From: Aradus depressus
Taxonomy: Eukaryota; Arthropoda; Insecta; Hemiptera; Aradidae
Direction of reading: 5' to 3'
Assembly: GCA_963662175.1 (NCBI GenBank)
Contig: OY759216.1
Location: 55,569,087-55,633,086, forward strand
DNA: 64,000 bases
The translations under genes and the position numbers were made by a program. Each line of letters opens with the position of its first letter. The first letter of the stretch is position 1. Below are positions 1-9,692 of the stretch, one piece after another. The notes beneath the pieces are model-generated. The model saw only the letters and a program-made list of their open reading frames with translations, did no database searches and was not told the DNA's origin.

Positions 1-57
1 TCATACCCAGTGTCAGGAAAGCTACCAAAGCCGTCGAAATTGTGTCCTCTTCAATGG
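1..57 (+). CDS. tty: tweety homologue, partial internal exon at window edge
   Basis: Reading from base 3 gives IPSVRKATKAVEIVSSSM, followed by a split codon G and a GTAACT donor at 58. The exon ends in phase 1, and the next exon at 2403 needs exactly phase 1, so the join restores a glycine codon. The residues fit the helical part of the second extracellular domain of tweety/TTYH proteins, just before the conserved cysteine pair in the next exon. The 5' side is cut by the window. The phase match and position are direct observations. The identity rests on family resemblance and is less certain for this short piece than for the following exons. Confidence 0.72.
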
Positions 58-580
58 GTAACTTGCTGCCTTCTCTTTTTTAGTTAGTTTTATATTTCCC
101 AGAGTTTGCGTTTTCGAGAATTATTGGCGCGTTTTTTAACAAGTATTGGAAAAAGTATTTTTTGATTAATTCACCTTCTCGGGCCTCAAGCCCAGCCTCA
201 GTAACTGTGTTTTGATAGTATATTTGTTATATGTATGTTACGTTTTTCCAGTCAACATCTTGACAGTCTAACTTACGTTATATTGACTGGTGAGAATAAG
301 ATTTTATGAAGAAGTGATGAAAATGTGGAAGAGACAAGAATAACTTTAAATAAATATAAGAACTGGTCGGTAATAGCACAGATAATGAGAATAGGTTTGC
401 AGTTCGCAACGTCTATATAGCAAAAATAAGTTTTGAAATTATATGGGAGAAAAAAGAGCTGCAACGAAAGAATATAACGTTTTTAGATATCTCCTTTAAC
501 ATCACAAAATCAAATCTTTTCTAAAATATAAGTCTTTTAAAAGTTTCACCCATTTGAAAAGTAAAAAAAAAGTCTATATA

Positions 581-1524
581 GGGTGTAACAAGTCGAGAGG
601 GCGATACTTGGGGATCTTATAGTAAATTTAATTCTGAACAAAAAAGTTCCTATAAACATAGGTCCGCAAAAGCTTTGTTTAAAAGTTATAATCAAAAAAC
701 TGCAGGGCAAAGAAAGAAATACCTGCAATTGGTATAAGGGTTTAGGGTCTGAATAGGGTTCAAAGTTCAATACCATTCATGTTTATGAATGTTGGGTTCT
801 ATTTCAATGCAACTAATCTCATTTATTGTGAATCAGTTTTGCATAAAATGCCGCGAATGTTCAAGAATGCGGAATATGCAGATATTCTATTTGTGTACGG
901 TTTTTGTAACGGGAACAGTGATGCAGCTGTTGAGTACCGAAGACGTTTCCCTTTTCGACGGATCCCCCATCGAAGGGTTTTCCAGGCTACTTATCAACGA
1001 ATAAGAGAAACTGGCCGTGTTACAGAGCTGCCCACCAGAATAATTAATCCACGAGTCAATGTAAATCGAAGTGAAAATATCATCAGAGCTTTTGAAGTAA
1101 ATCCGACGACAAGCCCACGTCGAACCGGGCTTCGAATGCAGGTTTCGCATATGGAAGTGTACAGAACCCTGAGGAGCGAACGTATGTACCCCTATCATTT
1201 TAATCCAGTACAGTATTTAGTACAGGGTGATGGTGAAGCAAGGATGCAATTCTGTAACTGGTATCTTCGTCGTTTAGCATCCAATCATCACTTTGGTTAC
1301 ATCTTATGGACAGATGAGGCTACATGAATGGTATTGAACTTTGAACCCTATTCAGATCCTAATCCCTTATACCAATTGCAGGTATTTCTTTCTTTGCCCT
1401 GCAGTCTTTTGATTATAACTTTTAAACAAAGCATTTGCGGACCTATGTTTATAGGAACTTTTTTGTTCAGAATTAAATTTACTATAAGATCCCTAAGTAT
1501 CGCCCTCTCGACTTGTTACACCCT
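581..1524 (+). mobile_element. mariner/Tc1-like element with about 200-bp terminal inverted repeats
   Basis: Bases 581-782 are repeated in inverted orientation at 1323-1524 with only scattered mismatches. The outer ends read GGGTGTAACAAG and CTTGTTACACCC and sit beside TATA-rich flanks, as expected for TA-target mariners. The only coding content is a truncated transposase between the arms. The right arm starts exactly where the transposase ORF stops, so the element looks like an internal-deletion derivative. It lies in a tweety intron. Confidence 0.85.
779..1327 (+). pseudogene. truncated mariner-type transposase with DUF4817-like N terminus
   Basis: The ORF contains an EYADILFVYGFCNGNSDAAV helix-turn-helix segment and a YRRRFPFRRIPHRRVF segment. 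This is the DUF4817-like DNA-binding module of a mariner group common in insects. It continues through a second DNA-binding stretch to QFCNWYLRR and ends at ILWTDEAT, which holds the first catalytic Asp of the DDE/D triad. The second and third catalytic acids are missing because the ORF runs straight into the right inverted repeat. A functional Met may be the one at MPRMFKNAEY. It cannot be active alone, but the DNA-binding part is intact in frame. Confidence 0.85.
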
Positions 1525-2039
1525 GTATATATATTTTTTTAAAGCCCTTGAATAAGCTTTTGAATTATGTGCTATAATCTCTCTCATAAAATTTGGGGGC
1601 CAGATAATAAGAGTCAAGTAACGCCTCATTTTGAAGATCTCATTCGCCTAAACAATTTTTTCCATAGGGTTTTTTATTCGTTTAAATTATTATCAAAATA
1701 TGACTTTATATATGATTTTTGTAGAATTATTGGCTCTCTGCCCTTTGATATGAAAGTAATATCAGACTTTTTTCCCATTAAAAATGTACATTTAAAGAAG
1801 CTTTCCAACGATTTTATTAATAACAAATTAGACGTTAAGTTTGTTCTTTCGGGTGATCGAAATTGCCTCAAAGGTGTGGATCGTTAAGTACATGTTTGAA
1901 AAGCTCTTAAAAAAAAAAACATAGCTTCTCGATCAAAGGTAATCTCTCTATCTTCACGTGTTCAAATCAAAGTCATCTCCATGTTCCCTTCTATGAAACT
2001 CTACTGACGAGGGTTTGACGTATCTCTGTCCCAACACCC

Positions 2040-2360
2040 ACTTATAGAAGATATAGCCGTTTCTTTCAATGCCAGAGTCCCTCAATGCCTTATCTAGGGC
2101 GATTTAAATAGCTCCGACAATTCTGAAGTATTTTAACGCTGCATTTGACGAGATATAGTGAGTTTCAACATCCGAATTAGTTTTTTCGACGAATACAATT
2201 ATATCCGGAATACAATTATATTCATAAATATTTTTTATCTGAGAGATGAAAAAACCTTGAGCAAGCCGGATGAGACGATGGTCCTAAGCCTGTAGACCCC
2301 TACCCTAGGTGAATAAACCTGAGTTCGTCAACATTTTGGACTCCCACCAGAGCGAAGTGA
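2040..2360 (+). repeat. SINE-family copy (tail module)
   Basis: This stretch shares blocks with the copy at 6030-6650: GAAGATATAGCCGTTTC, GGGCGATTTAAATAGCTCCG, then a degraded GAGCAAGCCGGATGAGACG and TACCCTAGGTGAATAAACCT. The 3' part ends about 45 bases before a tweety exon, so the element supplies sequence close to that exon's branch-point region. Confidence 0.7.
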
Positions 2361-2402
2361 GTGCTGATTGGAAACTAACAGTTGTGTTTGGCCCATGTTC
2401 AG

Positions 2403-2586
2403 GAACCATGTCGAGGATAGCCCGTCAACTGTACAAACCGTCACAGCTCCATCCCAAGCTGGACATGCTCTCCAAGGAGGTCAAGTTGGCCTCCAGTATG
2501 ATCTCCAGTCTGGTTGCAATGTTGGACTGCAGTCCCATCCATCGAGAGTACATGGGAGCCCTTCATGCAGTCTGCGAGATGGCACT
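2403..2586 (+). CDS. tty: tweety homologue exon: second extracellular domain with conserved cysteine pair
   Basis: The acceptor is CCCATGTTCAG|GA and the donor is GGCACT|GTGAGT. The exon enters in phase 1 and leaves in phase 2. The encoded segment includes LASSMISSLVAMLDCSP and IHREYMGALHAVCEMAL. This matches the family pattern of a helix, LLDC, a short loop, YxxAL and a second Cys just before the last transmembrane helix; the two Cys probably form an extracellular disulfide. The open frame extends upstream of the acceptor by chance through SINE sequence, so the apparent Met at 2309 is not used. Tweety proteins are plasma-membrane proteins linked to volume-regulated anion currents and lipid handling. 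Confidence 0.92.
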
Positions 2587-3362
2587 GTGAGTACTCTTTC
2601 TTGTCTCTCATCGTTTCCTATTTAGTAATCTGTTAATTTTCAACTGTTATTTTCTTTCAACAATAGCAGACTGTTACTGAAATTAAAAAAAAAATAAAAA
2701 CCCTTGAGTACAATTGAGTACTCTCATTGTTATGTGTCAACGTTGTGTGTGTGTGATGTGTTCACTGGAAAAGAAGGAGGGAATACAATTTCAGTTTCAT
2801 TCGCAAAACGTTTATTGTAACAATATTTTATTTGTGCTATATCTATAATATGATAAAATCACGTTGTATTAGTTTGTGTTTTGTTAAATATGAATAATTG
2901 ATAATTAATTTGTTACTATTAATTTTTAGGCAATATTTACGATAGTCATTTAATTACAATATAATCACAATTAGAAAACATGGAGTAATTACGGAAATAT
3001 TAAATTATTTTACGGTTCACTTACAACTTGTTGACAATAATTCAGAACTTCGTGTGGCATTACAACTCAGGTTTGCTGCGTATGATGGATGTATATTGTA
3101 TACTTTTTCGTCACAGTTTCATGAAATGTAATCAAAAGTATTGGACCATAACGTGACTTTCTTATGCCTATTACATTTTCACGAATCACTTTACCAAGAT
3201 ATCGTGAAATTCCGTTCAAAACTCGATTTTGGATTTTTGCACGATTACTATTACAATGGAGGCTTTAATAGCAAGATAACTTATCACAGTGTATACTAAC
3301 TTTCTGTTGAAATAACCTGTTACTCATCGAACTGCTGTCCTTTTCTATTATCTTTATGTTGG

Positions 3363-3603
3363 CTGAAAAAACATTGAGCAAAACGTCCTTCGGATGGGAC
3401 GTTAAGCGATGGTTCTCAGTCTGAACGATGTCAGTTACTTAGTTTTTTTGACGAATACCGAGAACTTGGTGCTCAAGGTTTTTTTTTATCTGGGAAGTGA
3501 ATGTAGAGTCGGGGCTCATGTTCACCGGACTGTCAAAAGAGGGTAGGTAGTAGGTGATATGATCTTGTAGTTAAAGCCCGGGCATGAGTCACAACAACTA
3601 ACT
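3363..3603 (+). repeat. SINE-family copy
   Basis: It contains GAGCAAAACGTCCTTCGG, ATGGGACGTTAAGCGATGGT, a GAACGATGTCAG block and a tail CCCGGGCATGAGTCACAA. The order agrees with the fuller copies at 6030-6650 and 19930-20090. The tRNA-like head is missing. Confidence 0.8.
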
Positions 3604-4225
3604 ATGTATATATTATATTATTAATTTATTTTCAGAGGTTCATTTCATTCCAAAAATATTCAGTTTATTAAATCTTATTACACTTACTGTAATCCTACTA
3701 TGAGGCTTGAAGCCATTTATCATATCTTTTTTTTTTTTTTGGAGGGGGTAGGTTTGAGAGTGAAAATATTACGTTGATTATGAACGCTAAAAATATTCCC
3801 TTTTTGTTGGGATGGTTGAGAGGAAAACGTGTGAAGTATCTATTCAAAGGGCTCCTTTGAAAGGGGCTAACCTTTTAAATCTCCCTCAACATTTCCCTCA
3901 TTCAACCATAAATAGGGAAAAGCTTAATTTTTTCTGTCATGTTTGGTCTCAAAAACAAGATGTAATATTTTAGACATCATTTTTTTTTTTTAATACTAAA
4001 TCACTAACTAATAAAAAGTTTCAAAATATCCGAATCCATAATTCAAGAAAATTGTGAAGAGGGGGAGTTTTGAAGCTAATATTGGCCAGGAAGTGGACTT
4101 ATGTCGTTCAGACGGACAGACACAATAACCAAAAAGTAAGTTATTCCACTTAAAAAACTGAACTATAAACTGAAAATAGAAATGTAGAAGGAAATCGAGG
4201 TTCTGTCGTGTAAAAGAAAATTCAG

Positions 4226-4263
4226 AATTTGGCCAAACGTATGTATTTTCTTCTTCAGGGCCT
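4226..4263 (-). ncRNA. degenerate hammerhead-like motif of a Penelope-like element
   Basis: On the minus strand the sequence reads GGCC-CTGAAGA, then a decayed helix II region, then ACGTTTGGCC. CTGAAGA fits the hammerhead CUGANGA box, and the flanking GGCC pair could form helix I. The GAAA box is not preserved. The surrounding bases resemble the better copies at 5590-5800. It is probably not active. Confidence 0.4.
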
Positions 4264-4754
4264 ACAGAATATAAACAAACAAATTAGACATTATTGACAA
4301 TGATATCAGCAGATACTTTATAATTTGAAAAAGAGATGGAAACAATTTTTTTTAAACATAAATGAAAGAGAGAAAAATAATAATAATAAATAAATAATAA
4401 AAATAAATACAAATTTTGAAAGTAGTAATAAAATAATCTATATAAAACAATATATATTTCTCTAAATTACTAATAAATAAAAATTATCTTATAATGACTT
4501 GAGTGGATGAAAATAGAAAATTCAACAAAACCCTAAAAAGCATTATTTGAACTCTAGTCAGAGCTCAACTCAGCCTTTGTTATGTGTAATCGAAAGCAAC
4601 CAATAGTTTGTTGTCATTAACTAAAAAAATTAATTGGCATTTACAATTAATTTATTTGTAAAAATAATCATATCTTTGTAATTAAATTTTCATTAAGAAC
4701 GATTTAGTCGCAAATAATTTCATTTCATAATTATTTTACTTGCCCAGATATACG

Positions 4755-5000
4755 AAGTATGTAATCGGTCAAAATTTCGGTGCGGAGTTTACAACGGAGT
4801 TTCATGATTTCCGACCTCTAGATTCCAAATATGAAAAAAAATCCCTCTGTCAGTCCGTCTATATGTGTGTGGGCCTGTAAACGCGATACCTCCCGAAATA
4901 ATGAATGTATCAACAAGACATTTTTTATGTGAATCCATAAAAAACCTCTTAACGACGACATATTGATTTCCAGCCAAATTAACCAAAGGGCAGGGGGGGA
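4755..5000 (+). repeat. interspersed repeat family B copy
   Basis: It shares CAGTCCGTCT, AATGAATGTATC, an alternating AT-rich middle and TTGATTTCCAGCCAAATT followed by ACCAAAGGG with the copies near 17590-17810 and 26870-27240. There is no coding capacity. It could be a non-autonomous DNA element, but I did not find its ends. Confidence 0.55.
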
Positions 5001-5110
5001 GGAGGCTTAACAGAAAGTAAAAAGTTGGTACTACTAGTATATAGTGATACTAGTAGCTAATTTGTGTTTATTTTGTTAGTGTTTATTCATTATTTTTGTT
5101 TGTGTTTTAG

Positions 5111-5212
5111 ATTTGGTCTAACGTTCATGCTGGCGGCGAGTATTGGAGCCGGGTTCTTCTTCGCCGTTCTTGTTTGGCTGGACTCACACACTTGGATATA
5201 CATTAGGAAAAA
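5111..5212 (+). CDS. tty: tweety homologue exon: last transmembrane helix
   Basis: The acceptor is GTGTTTTAG|AT and the donor is AAAAA|GTAAGT. The first base completes a Leu codon begun in the previous exon. The exon encodes LFGLTFMLAASIGAGFFFAV and then LVWLDSHTWIYIRKK. The hydrophobic run is the fifth and last transmembrane helix of the family. DSHTWIYI is a near-invariant membrane-exit motif of arthropod tweety proteins, followed by basic residues on the cytoplasmic side. The exon ends in phase 2, consistent with the acceptor at 14288. Confidence 0.95.
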
Positions 5213-5635
5213 GTAAGTTGCCTTTATTCCATTGTAGCTTTATATTTATATTTCTTCTCTGTTTGGTGTAACTGTAGTTGTGTTAGTAATTCACAGTCCT
5301 AAAGGTAAGCCTGCAGTGATAATACTTACAAATCGAATGAGTGATTGTATGCTTGAGTTGGGCATTATTAAAATAAAAAGGTAATCGTGCCTACTTCCAC
5401 GAATATAATAGTATTTTAAGCGACATGAAACTTAAATCATGGCTTAGAAAAATAGGTTGTAGTGTACCGCTGTAGTGGTAAAAACATTACTGAACGCCCT
5501 TACCTTCGCATTATCCAGTTGCACATTTATTTTTGAACTATTTATTCTGGTAACAATAAACAGAAAAATATATCTATATACAATATTAAAGGAAAATAAG
5601 GTTCTGACGTGTAATTTAAAAACTCAGTATTTGGC

Positions 5636-5669
5636 CAAGATTTCGGAAACTATTAACTTCTTCATGGGC
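5636..5669 (-). ncRNA. damaged hammerhead-like motif, left arm
   Basis: The minus strand reads ATGAAGAAGTTAATAG, TTTCC, GAAA, then TCTTGGCC. The GAAA box and the TTTCC half of helix II are intact. The CUGAUGA box has lost bases and the GGAAA half of helix II has mutated. It is the mirrored partner of the copy at 5715-5755. Confidence 0.45.
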
Positions 5670-5714
5670 TTATTGTGAAAGAACTTAATCTACACAAGTC
5701 GAGTCATTATAAAA

Positions 5715-5755
5715 CCCTGATGAAGGAAATAAATAGTTTCCGTAACGTTGACCAA
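5715..5755 (+). ncRNA. hammerhead ribozyme-like motif of a Penelope-like element
   Basis: CTGATGA at 5717-5723 is followed by A and a perfect 5-bp helix II (GGAAA, 7-base loop, TTTCC; 5725-5741). Then comes GTAA where the catalytic core needs GAAA, then CGTT. The sequence ACGT there is a minimal palindromic helix III, a form known from hammerheads of Penelope-like elements. Helix I would pair the CC before the core with GACC after it and looks weak. One substitution in the GAAA box should abolish cleavage. Confidence 0.6.
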
Positions 5756-6029
5756 ATACTGAGTTTTTATTTACACGGCATAACGTCGATTTCCTTTAAT
5801 ATTGAAAAGATACTATCGATTATATCAATCATTATCCTATACATACTTATTTTTTATTGAATATGTATGCATTTGTAAATAGAGCTTAATAGAAAAATGT
5901 ATTCTTAAATAAACATTATTAATTATTAACTATCGAAACAATCGTTAGTGAGACATGCCATGTCTGATGTTGAGAGACGTAAGTAACCAGTCTTTTTGAG
6001 AAGGACAGTAAAATGGCTGAGCAACTCAG

Positions 6030-6650
6030 CCTTGCGTTCTCGTTTTTAGGATAGGCTTTTAGTTTGTTGTCGAGGTATGTATACGTCCGTCGCAAGTGAC
6101 GCTACCTGACGGGATGTCCATGTGGCCTCCAGAGTACATGTACTTGGCCTGGTTCTCGTTGTGAGGCCCATCCCCCCAGCTGCACCCTCCAGGACCCAGA
6201 TAGCTACTCTGTTATTTCCATTTTGCCAGCCATGTCTTACTTATCGAAGATATAGCCGTTTCATTCAATGCGAGAGTCCCTCACTGCCTGTAGAGTCGGG
6301 CTCAGGGCGATTTAAATAGCTCCGACAATTCCAACTGTATTTTAACGCGGCATTAGTTTTTTCGACAATTACTGAGAACATGGTGCTCAAGGTTTTCTAT
6401 CTGAGAAGTAAAAAAAAAACTTGAGCACGCCGTCCTTCGGATGAAATGTTAAGCGATGGTCCCGAGCCTGTACGATGTCAGGTACTCGATAAACACTCCT
6501 ACCCTAGGTGAATAAACCTAGGTAGGCAATATTTAGGATTCCCATTGTAGAGTCGGGCTCATGTCCACCCGAGCGACAAAAGAGCGCTCTGATAGTAGGC
6601 GATATGATCTCGTAGTTAAAGCCCGGGAGTGGGTCACAAAAACTAATTAC
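6030..6650 (+). repeat. long SINE-family copy with 5' extension
   Basis: The 3' half runs through TTGAGCACGCCGTCCTTCGG, GCGATGGTCCCGAGCCTGTA, TGTCAGGTACTCG, CCTACCCTAGGTGAATAAAC, GTAGAGTCGGGCTCATGTCC, GAGCGCTCTGATAGTAGGCG and AAAGCCCGGGAGTGGGTCAC. It is the most complete tail copy in the window. The 5' part (about 6060-6330) is GC-rich and shared in part with 2040-2140. Confidence 0.85.
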
Positions 6651-7599
6651 AAGTAATTTTTGATAACTAAAAACAGTATGCAGTATTCAGAAAATGTATT
6701 TATAAATAAATGATACATAAGAAATCATTACGGCATATGAAAGTACATATTTCCAGTATTTAAAATATAATTTGTTTAATTATTTTCAGTCATATGATTT
6801 TTATATAGACTGGCTGTGTTTATAGAAAAAGTGTAGGTTAATAAAGATTATTTGAAATTCGTAAGTACTAAATAAATTACATCTTAACATTAGACTCAAA
6901 ACAAAAAAATATCAATGGCAGTACTTGTACACACATTTTGAATGTCACATAGGAAGACTGGTTATACATGAAGAATATTCTAACGTATCAACTAATTGGA
7001 GAATTGTTGACAGATCTACGTAAAATGTTACGTAAATCTTAGTAAAAGGTGATTTTTTATTTTATTTTATCAATCTCTTATGAATCGTTGAGGCAGAAGT
7101 TGAATAATTTTAGATTTCGGTAGAAAATATATCAAACCTCTACTTAATTTGTTATTGAAATCGAATGAATTAAGAATAGATGTTGAAAACTGTTAAGTCC
7201 TTGAGTACTGCAAATTGGGCAGTTAGTACGAGCTTGCTACAGGTTCTAGCTCTGAAATCCACTAAATATTGTTTTTAACATTCCAGCTGAAATGTATACA
7301 AAAATATAAATAATTTTAGTAATTATTAAAAATTATAATGCCCCGTTTCTGCCACAGCGTCGCATATATAGAAACAATAAAAAATAAATATTCAAACTAT
7401 TTACTATACTAGCCTTGGTACTCCACGCTACCTGCTGTAGTCACTGTCATTCCAGGCTTTTACCAGCATTCCTAAATTCAAGGTAATGCAATAATGTGTT
7501 TCCCCCCCATGGTAATTAGACACTTTATTGGTAAAAGACTCAAAATACGTACGAGTACCATGAAAGTGACTTTCCGCAGACAACGTTGGGTATCACAGC

Positions 7600-7602
7600 T
7601 AG

Positions 7603-7661
<59 letters not shown>
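7600..7661. repeat. (TA)n microsatellite
   Basis: A pure alternating TA run of about 60 bases lies within a tweety intron. The ORF that crosses it encodes only Tyr-Ile repeats and is an artefact. Confidence 0.97.
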
Positions 7662-7665
<4 letters not shown>

Positions 7666-8876
7666 TTGAACCTTGAACCTTAAATACATTAGGAGATTTC
7701 TTACAGCAGATTCAGGGCCAATACTAGAGCCTCAAGACTGGTTTTTTGGGTAGAACCAGAGCCTAGACCTAGAAGAATCTTCATTTTTAAGCTACCCAGA
7801 ACAAAACGTACAAGAAATTTAAATATATAATTAACTTTGTTTGGATTATACTTCTCTAGCTTGGTTCAGAAATTCAAAAGAAACCTTGCCATCTTATTAT
7901 AGAAAATATTTCTTTGATTTTTTTTTAATATAAAAAAAAAATGATTGATGGCACTTTTACCAAAATCGATAGTATAGAGCTGCTGAATCATGGCAGCTAG
8001 AGTAGAGACCATGAGTTGAACGTCCTTAGTGGTGGGGGAGAGCCACTAGCCGATACTTCTCGACGGAAAACATCGAGGTTAAAAATTAAACAGAGATACT
8101 TAAATGATAAGACTAATGATAGTTTTTCCTTTAAAAATAAATATAATATATATTAAGGCTTGATCGTTATATGAATAATATATTATATTCAAATAACAAT
8201 GAAGCCTTAATCTTGTTAATAACAAACTTACCGGATCCTACTTTGTTTTTCTTTCTAACTGTCACAAAAAGGAATTTAGCAAGCGCATTAATACAGGAAT
8301 TTACGAATACGCATTTTATTTTGTATTTTATATATTAACTTTTCTAGCCTTGGAATATGATTGGGTCAGGTTGCTAACATTTCAAAGTAATACAGATATT
8401 TTACGAGCTGTAAATCCAAATAATATATTATTCATTCATTTATAAATATTGATACCAAAAACATTTGGTCTGAAAAATGGAACATAGTTTTCAACAGTTA
8501 ATTAATGGTAGCTGTGGGGAGATGCAAGTCTTGACAACGCTGCTCCCTACTACTTCATCTTGCCCGTCTCCCTAACTGCCACGATTCGACAGCTCTACAC
8601 TGAAAGATCCTTTTAGAAACAAACCACACCATTGTATATATCTTCATTTATATATTTAAAAAAAATATTGTGTATTAGTTGTGGTATTATTGATTTAAAT
8701 AATATTCTTTGTGCCAAATTGTAAAAATGATAGTAAATATTGTTGTTCATTATTTTTGAATCCTATCTGATTTTTTTAAAAATACATTTCATGATGCTTT
8801 ATCATTTTAGTTTTTGATCACCCTGCTTATTTGTCTCTCATTGTGTTGTGTGATATATTGTTGGAGTATGTACTTA

Positions 8877-8946
8877 TGTGAAATATTTAACTGACATGAT
8901 CCAAATATTTAACTGACATTGATATGATCCAAATATTTAACTGACA
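8877..8946. repeat. short tandem repeat, about 2.5 units
   Basis: The words AAATATTTAACTGACA and TGATCCAAATATTTAACTGA repeat with a spacing of 22-28 bases and a 6-base insertion in one unit. It is AT-rich and non-coding. Confidence 0.8.
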
Positions 8947-9060
8947 GTCAAAAAAGTACGAGCTCTCAAACTGAAAAAATAAATAAATAAAAAATACATG
9001 TAAAATTGCCTTTTTGCAGAAATGTGTTACTGGGTGATTAATGCCAAGTTTAATAATTGT

Positions 9061-9445
9061 GACGGGGTTAGAATCAAAATGGTCCAAGTGACATTTTTGA
9101 ACATTTTTCGTTAAGTGCATAATCGGGTACAAAAATGATAGTTCTATTCAGGAAAAAAGTTGTACAAGTGAAATCCTAGCCAGTGCTGAGATCTAGTGGC
9201 AAATCACTTATACCATTTTGGTGACCTGAACAAGCAAGTAACTTAAACATATCAATAGTGACTTTGAAGTTAAGATTTATATTCAATTTTATGGTTTGCT
9301 AACAGCAACTTTCACCATAAAAGCAGAAGACAAAATATTTCCGGTTTCGATAAATAATAGATTTTTAAAAACAGTTAAGAACTTAATTTCAGTTTCTTCA
9401 AATTTTTAAAAATGTCTCATAGACCATTTTGATTCTAACCCCGTC
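9061..9445. mobile_element. MITE of 385 bp with 6-bp target duplication
   Basis: The ends GACGGGGTTAGAATCAAAAT and its exact reverse complement face each other, with similarity extending about 38 bp inward (GACATTTTT in both). The flanks AATTGT at 9055-9060 and AATTGT at 9446-9451 form a perfect 6-bp direct duplication. There is no coding capacity. The superfamily is unclear from the ends. It sits about 250 bp upstream of the nested intronless gene. Confidence 0.85.
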
Positions 9446-9692
9446 AATTGTTGGTTATCCGGAACTAATCCTAGTCTTAATTGGCAAAAAAAAAATTATT
9501 ATAAATAAAAGGTATTAGAATATTTAAAAATCATTCTAATATTAAAATTATTGAAAATATGGGATATGCTTTCTATGCGTTTTCAGTATTACCCTTCTGC
9601 TAATTTTCATAACTGTTAACCATTATGTTTGTTACTAATTTGTCTTTCTGTGTAGTTATTTACCTCGTGTGATGTTGATTAGAAGATAAAAA

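Larger units (their letters stand above)
2587..5110 (+). other. tweety intron, no coding signal
   Basis: This 2.5-kb AT-rich intron holds a SINE copy (3363-3603), a Penelope-like fragment with a degenerate hammerhead motif (about 4180-4265) and a family-B repeat (about 4755-5000). Between them I see homopolymer-rich sequence only. The acceptor is GTGTTTTAG at 5102-5110. Confidence 0.75.
5591..5802. repeat. foldback (inverted) copies of a Penelope-like terminal region
   Basis: Bases 5591-5672 and 5722-5802 are inverted copies of each other: GGTTCTGACGTG pairs with a mutated partner, ACTCAGTATTTGG occurs in both arms, and TTTCGGAAACTATT faces AATAGTTTCCGT. The arms are about 80 bp with a loop of about 50 bp. 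Each arm contains a hammerhead-type core, so this is best explained as two head-to-head Penelope-like ends. Confidence 0.7.
5213..9650 (+). other. tweety intron, proximal part: repeats only
   Basis: Apart from the elements listed separately (Penelope foldback, SINE, TA microsatellite, short tandem repeat, MITE), I see AT-rich sequence without codon bias or splice-flanked coding blocks. A slightly GC-richer patch at 8510-8600 has no open frame longer than about 20 codons in any direction and remains unassigned. Confidence 0.6.

Noticed and set aside
1567..1887. 106-codon ORF after the mariner element
   Set aside because: The composition is that of AT-rich random sequence, there are no motifs, and a similar opposite-strand ORF covers the same bases. 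I did not annotate it as a gene.
2309..2402. Apparent N-terminal extension of the tweety exon starting at a Met
   Set aside because: These codons lie in SINE-derived sequence upstream of a proper acceptor. The splice phase from 1-57 joins at 2403.
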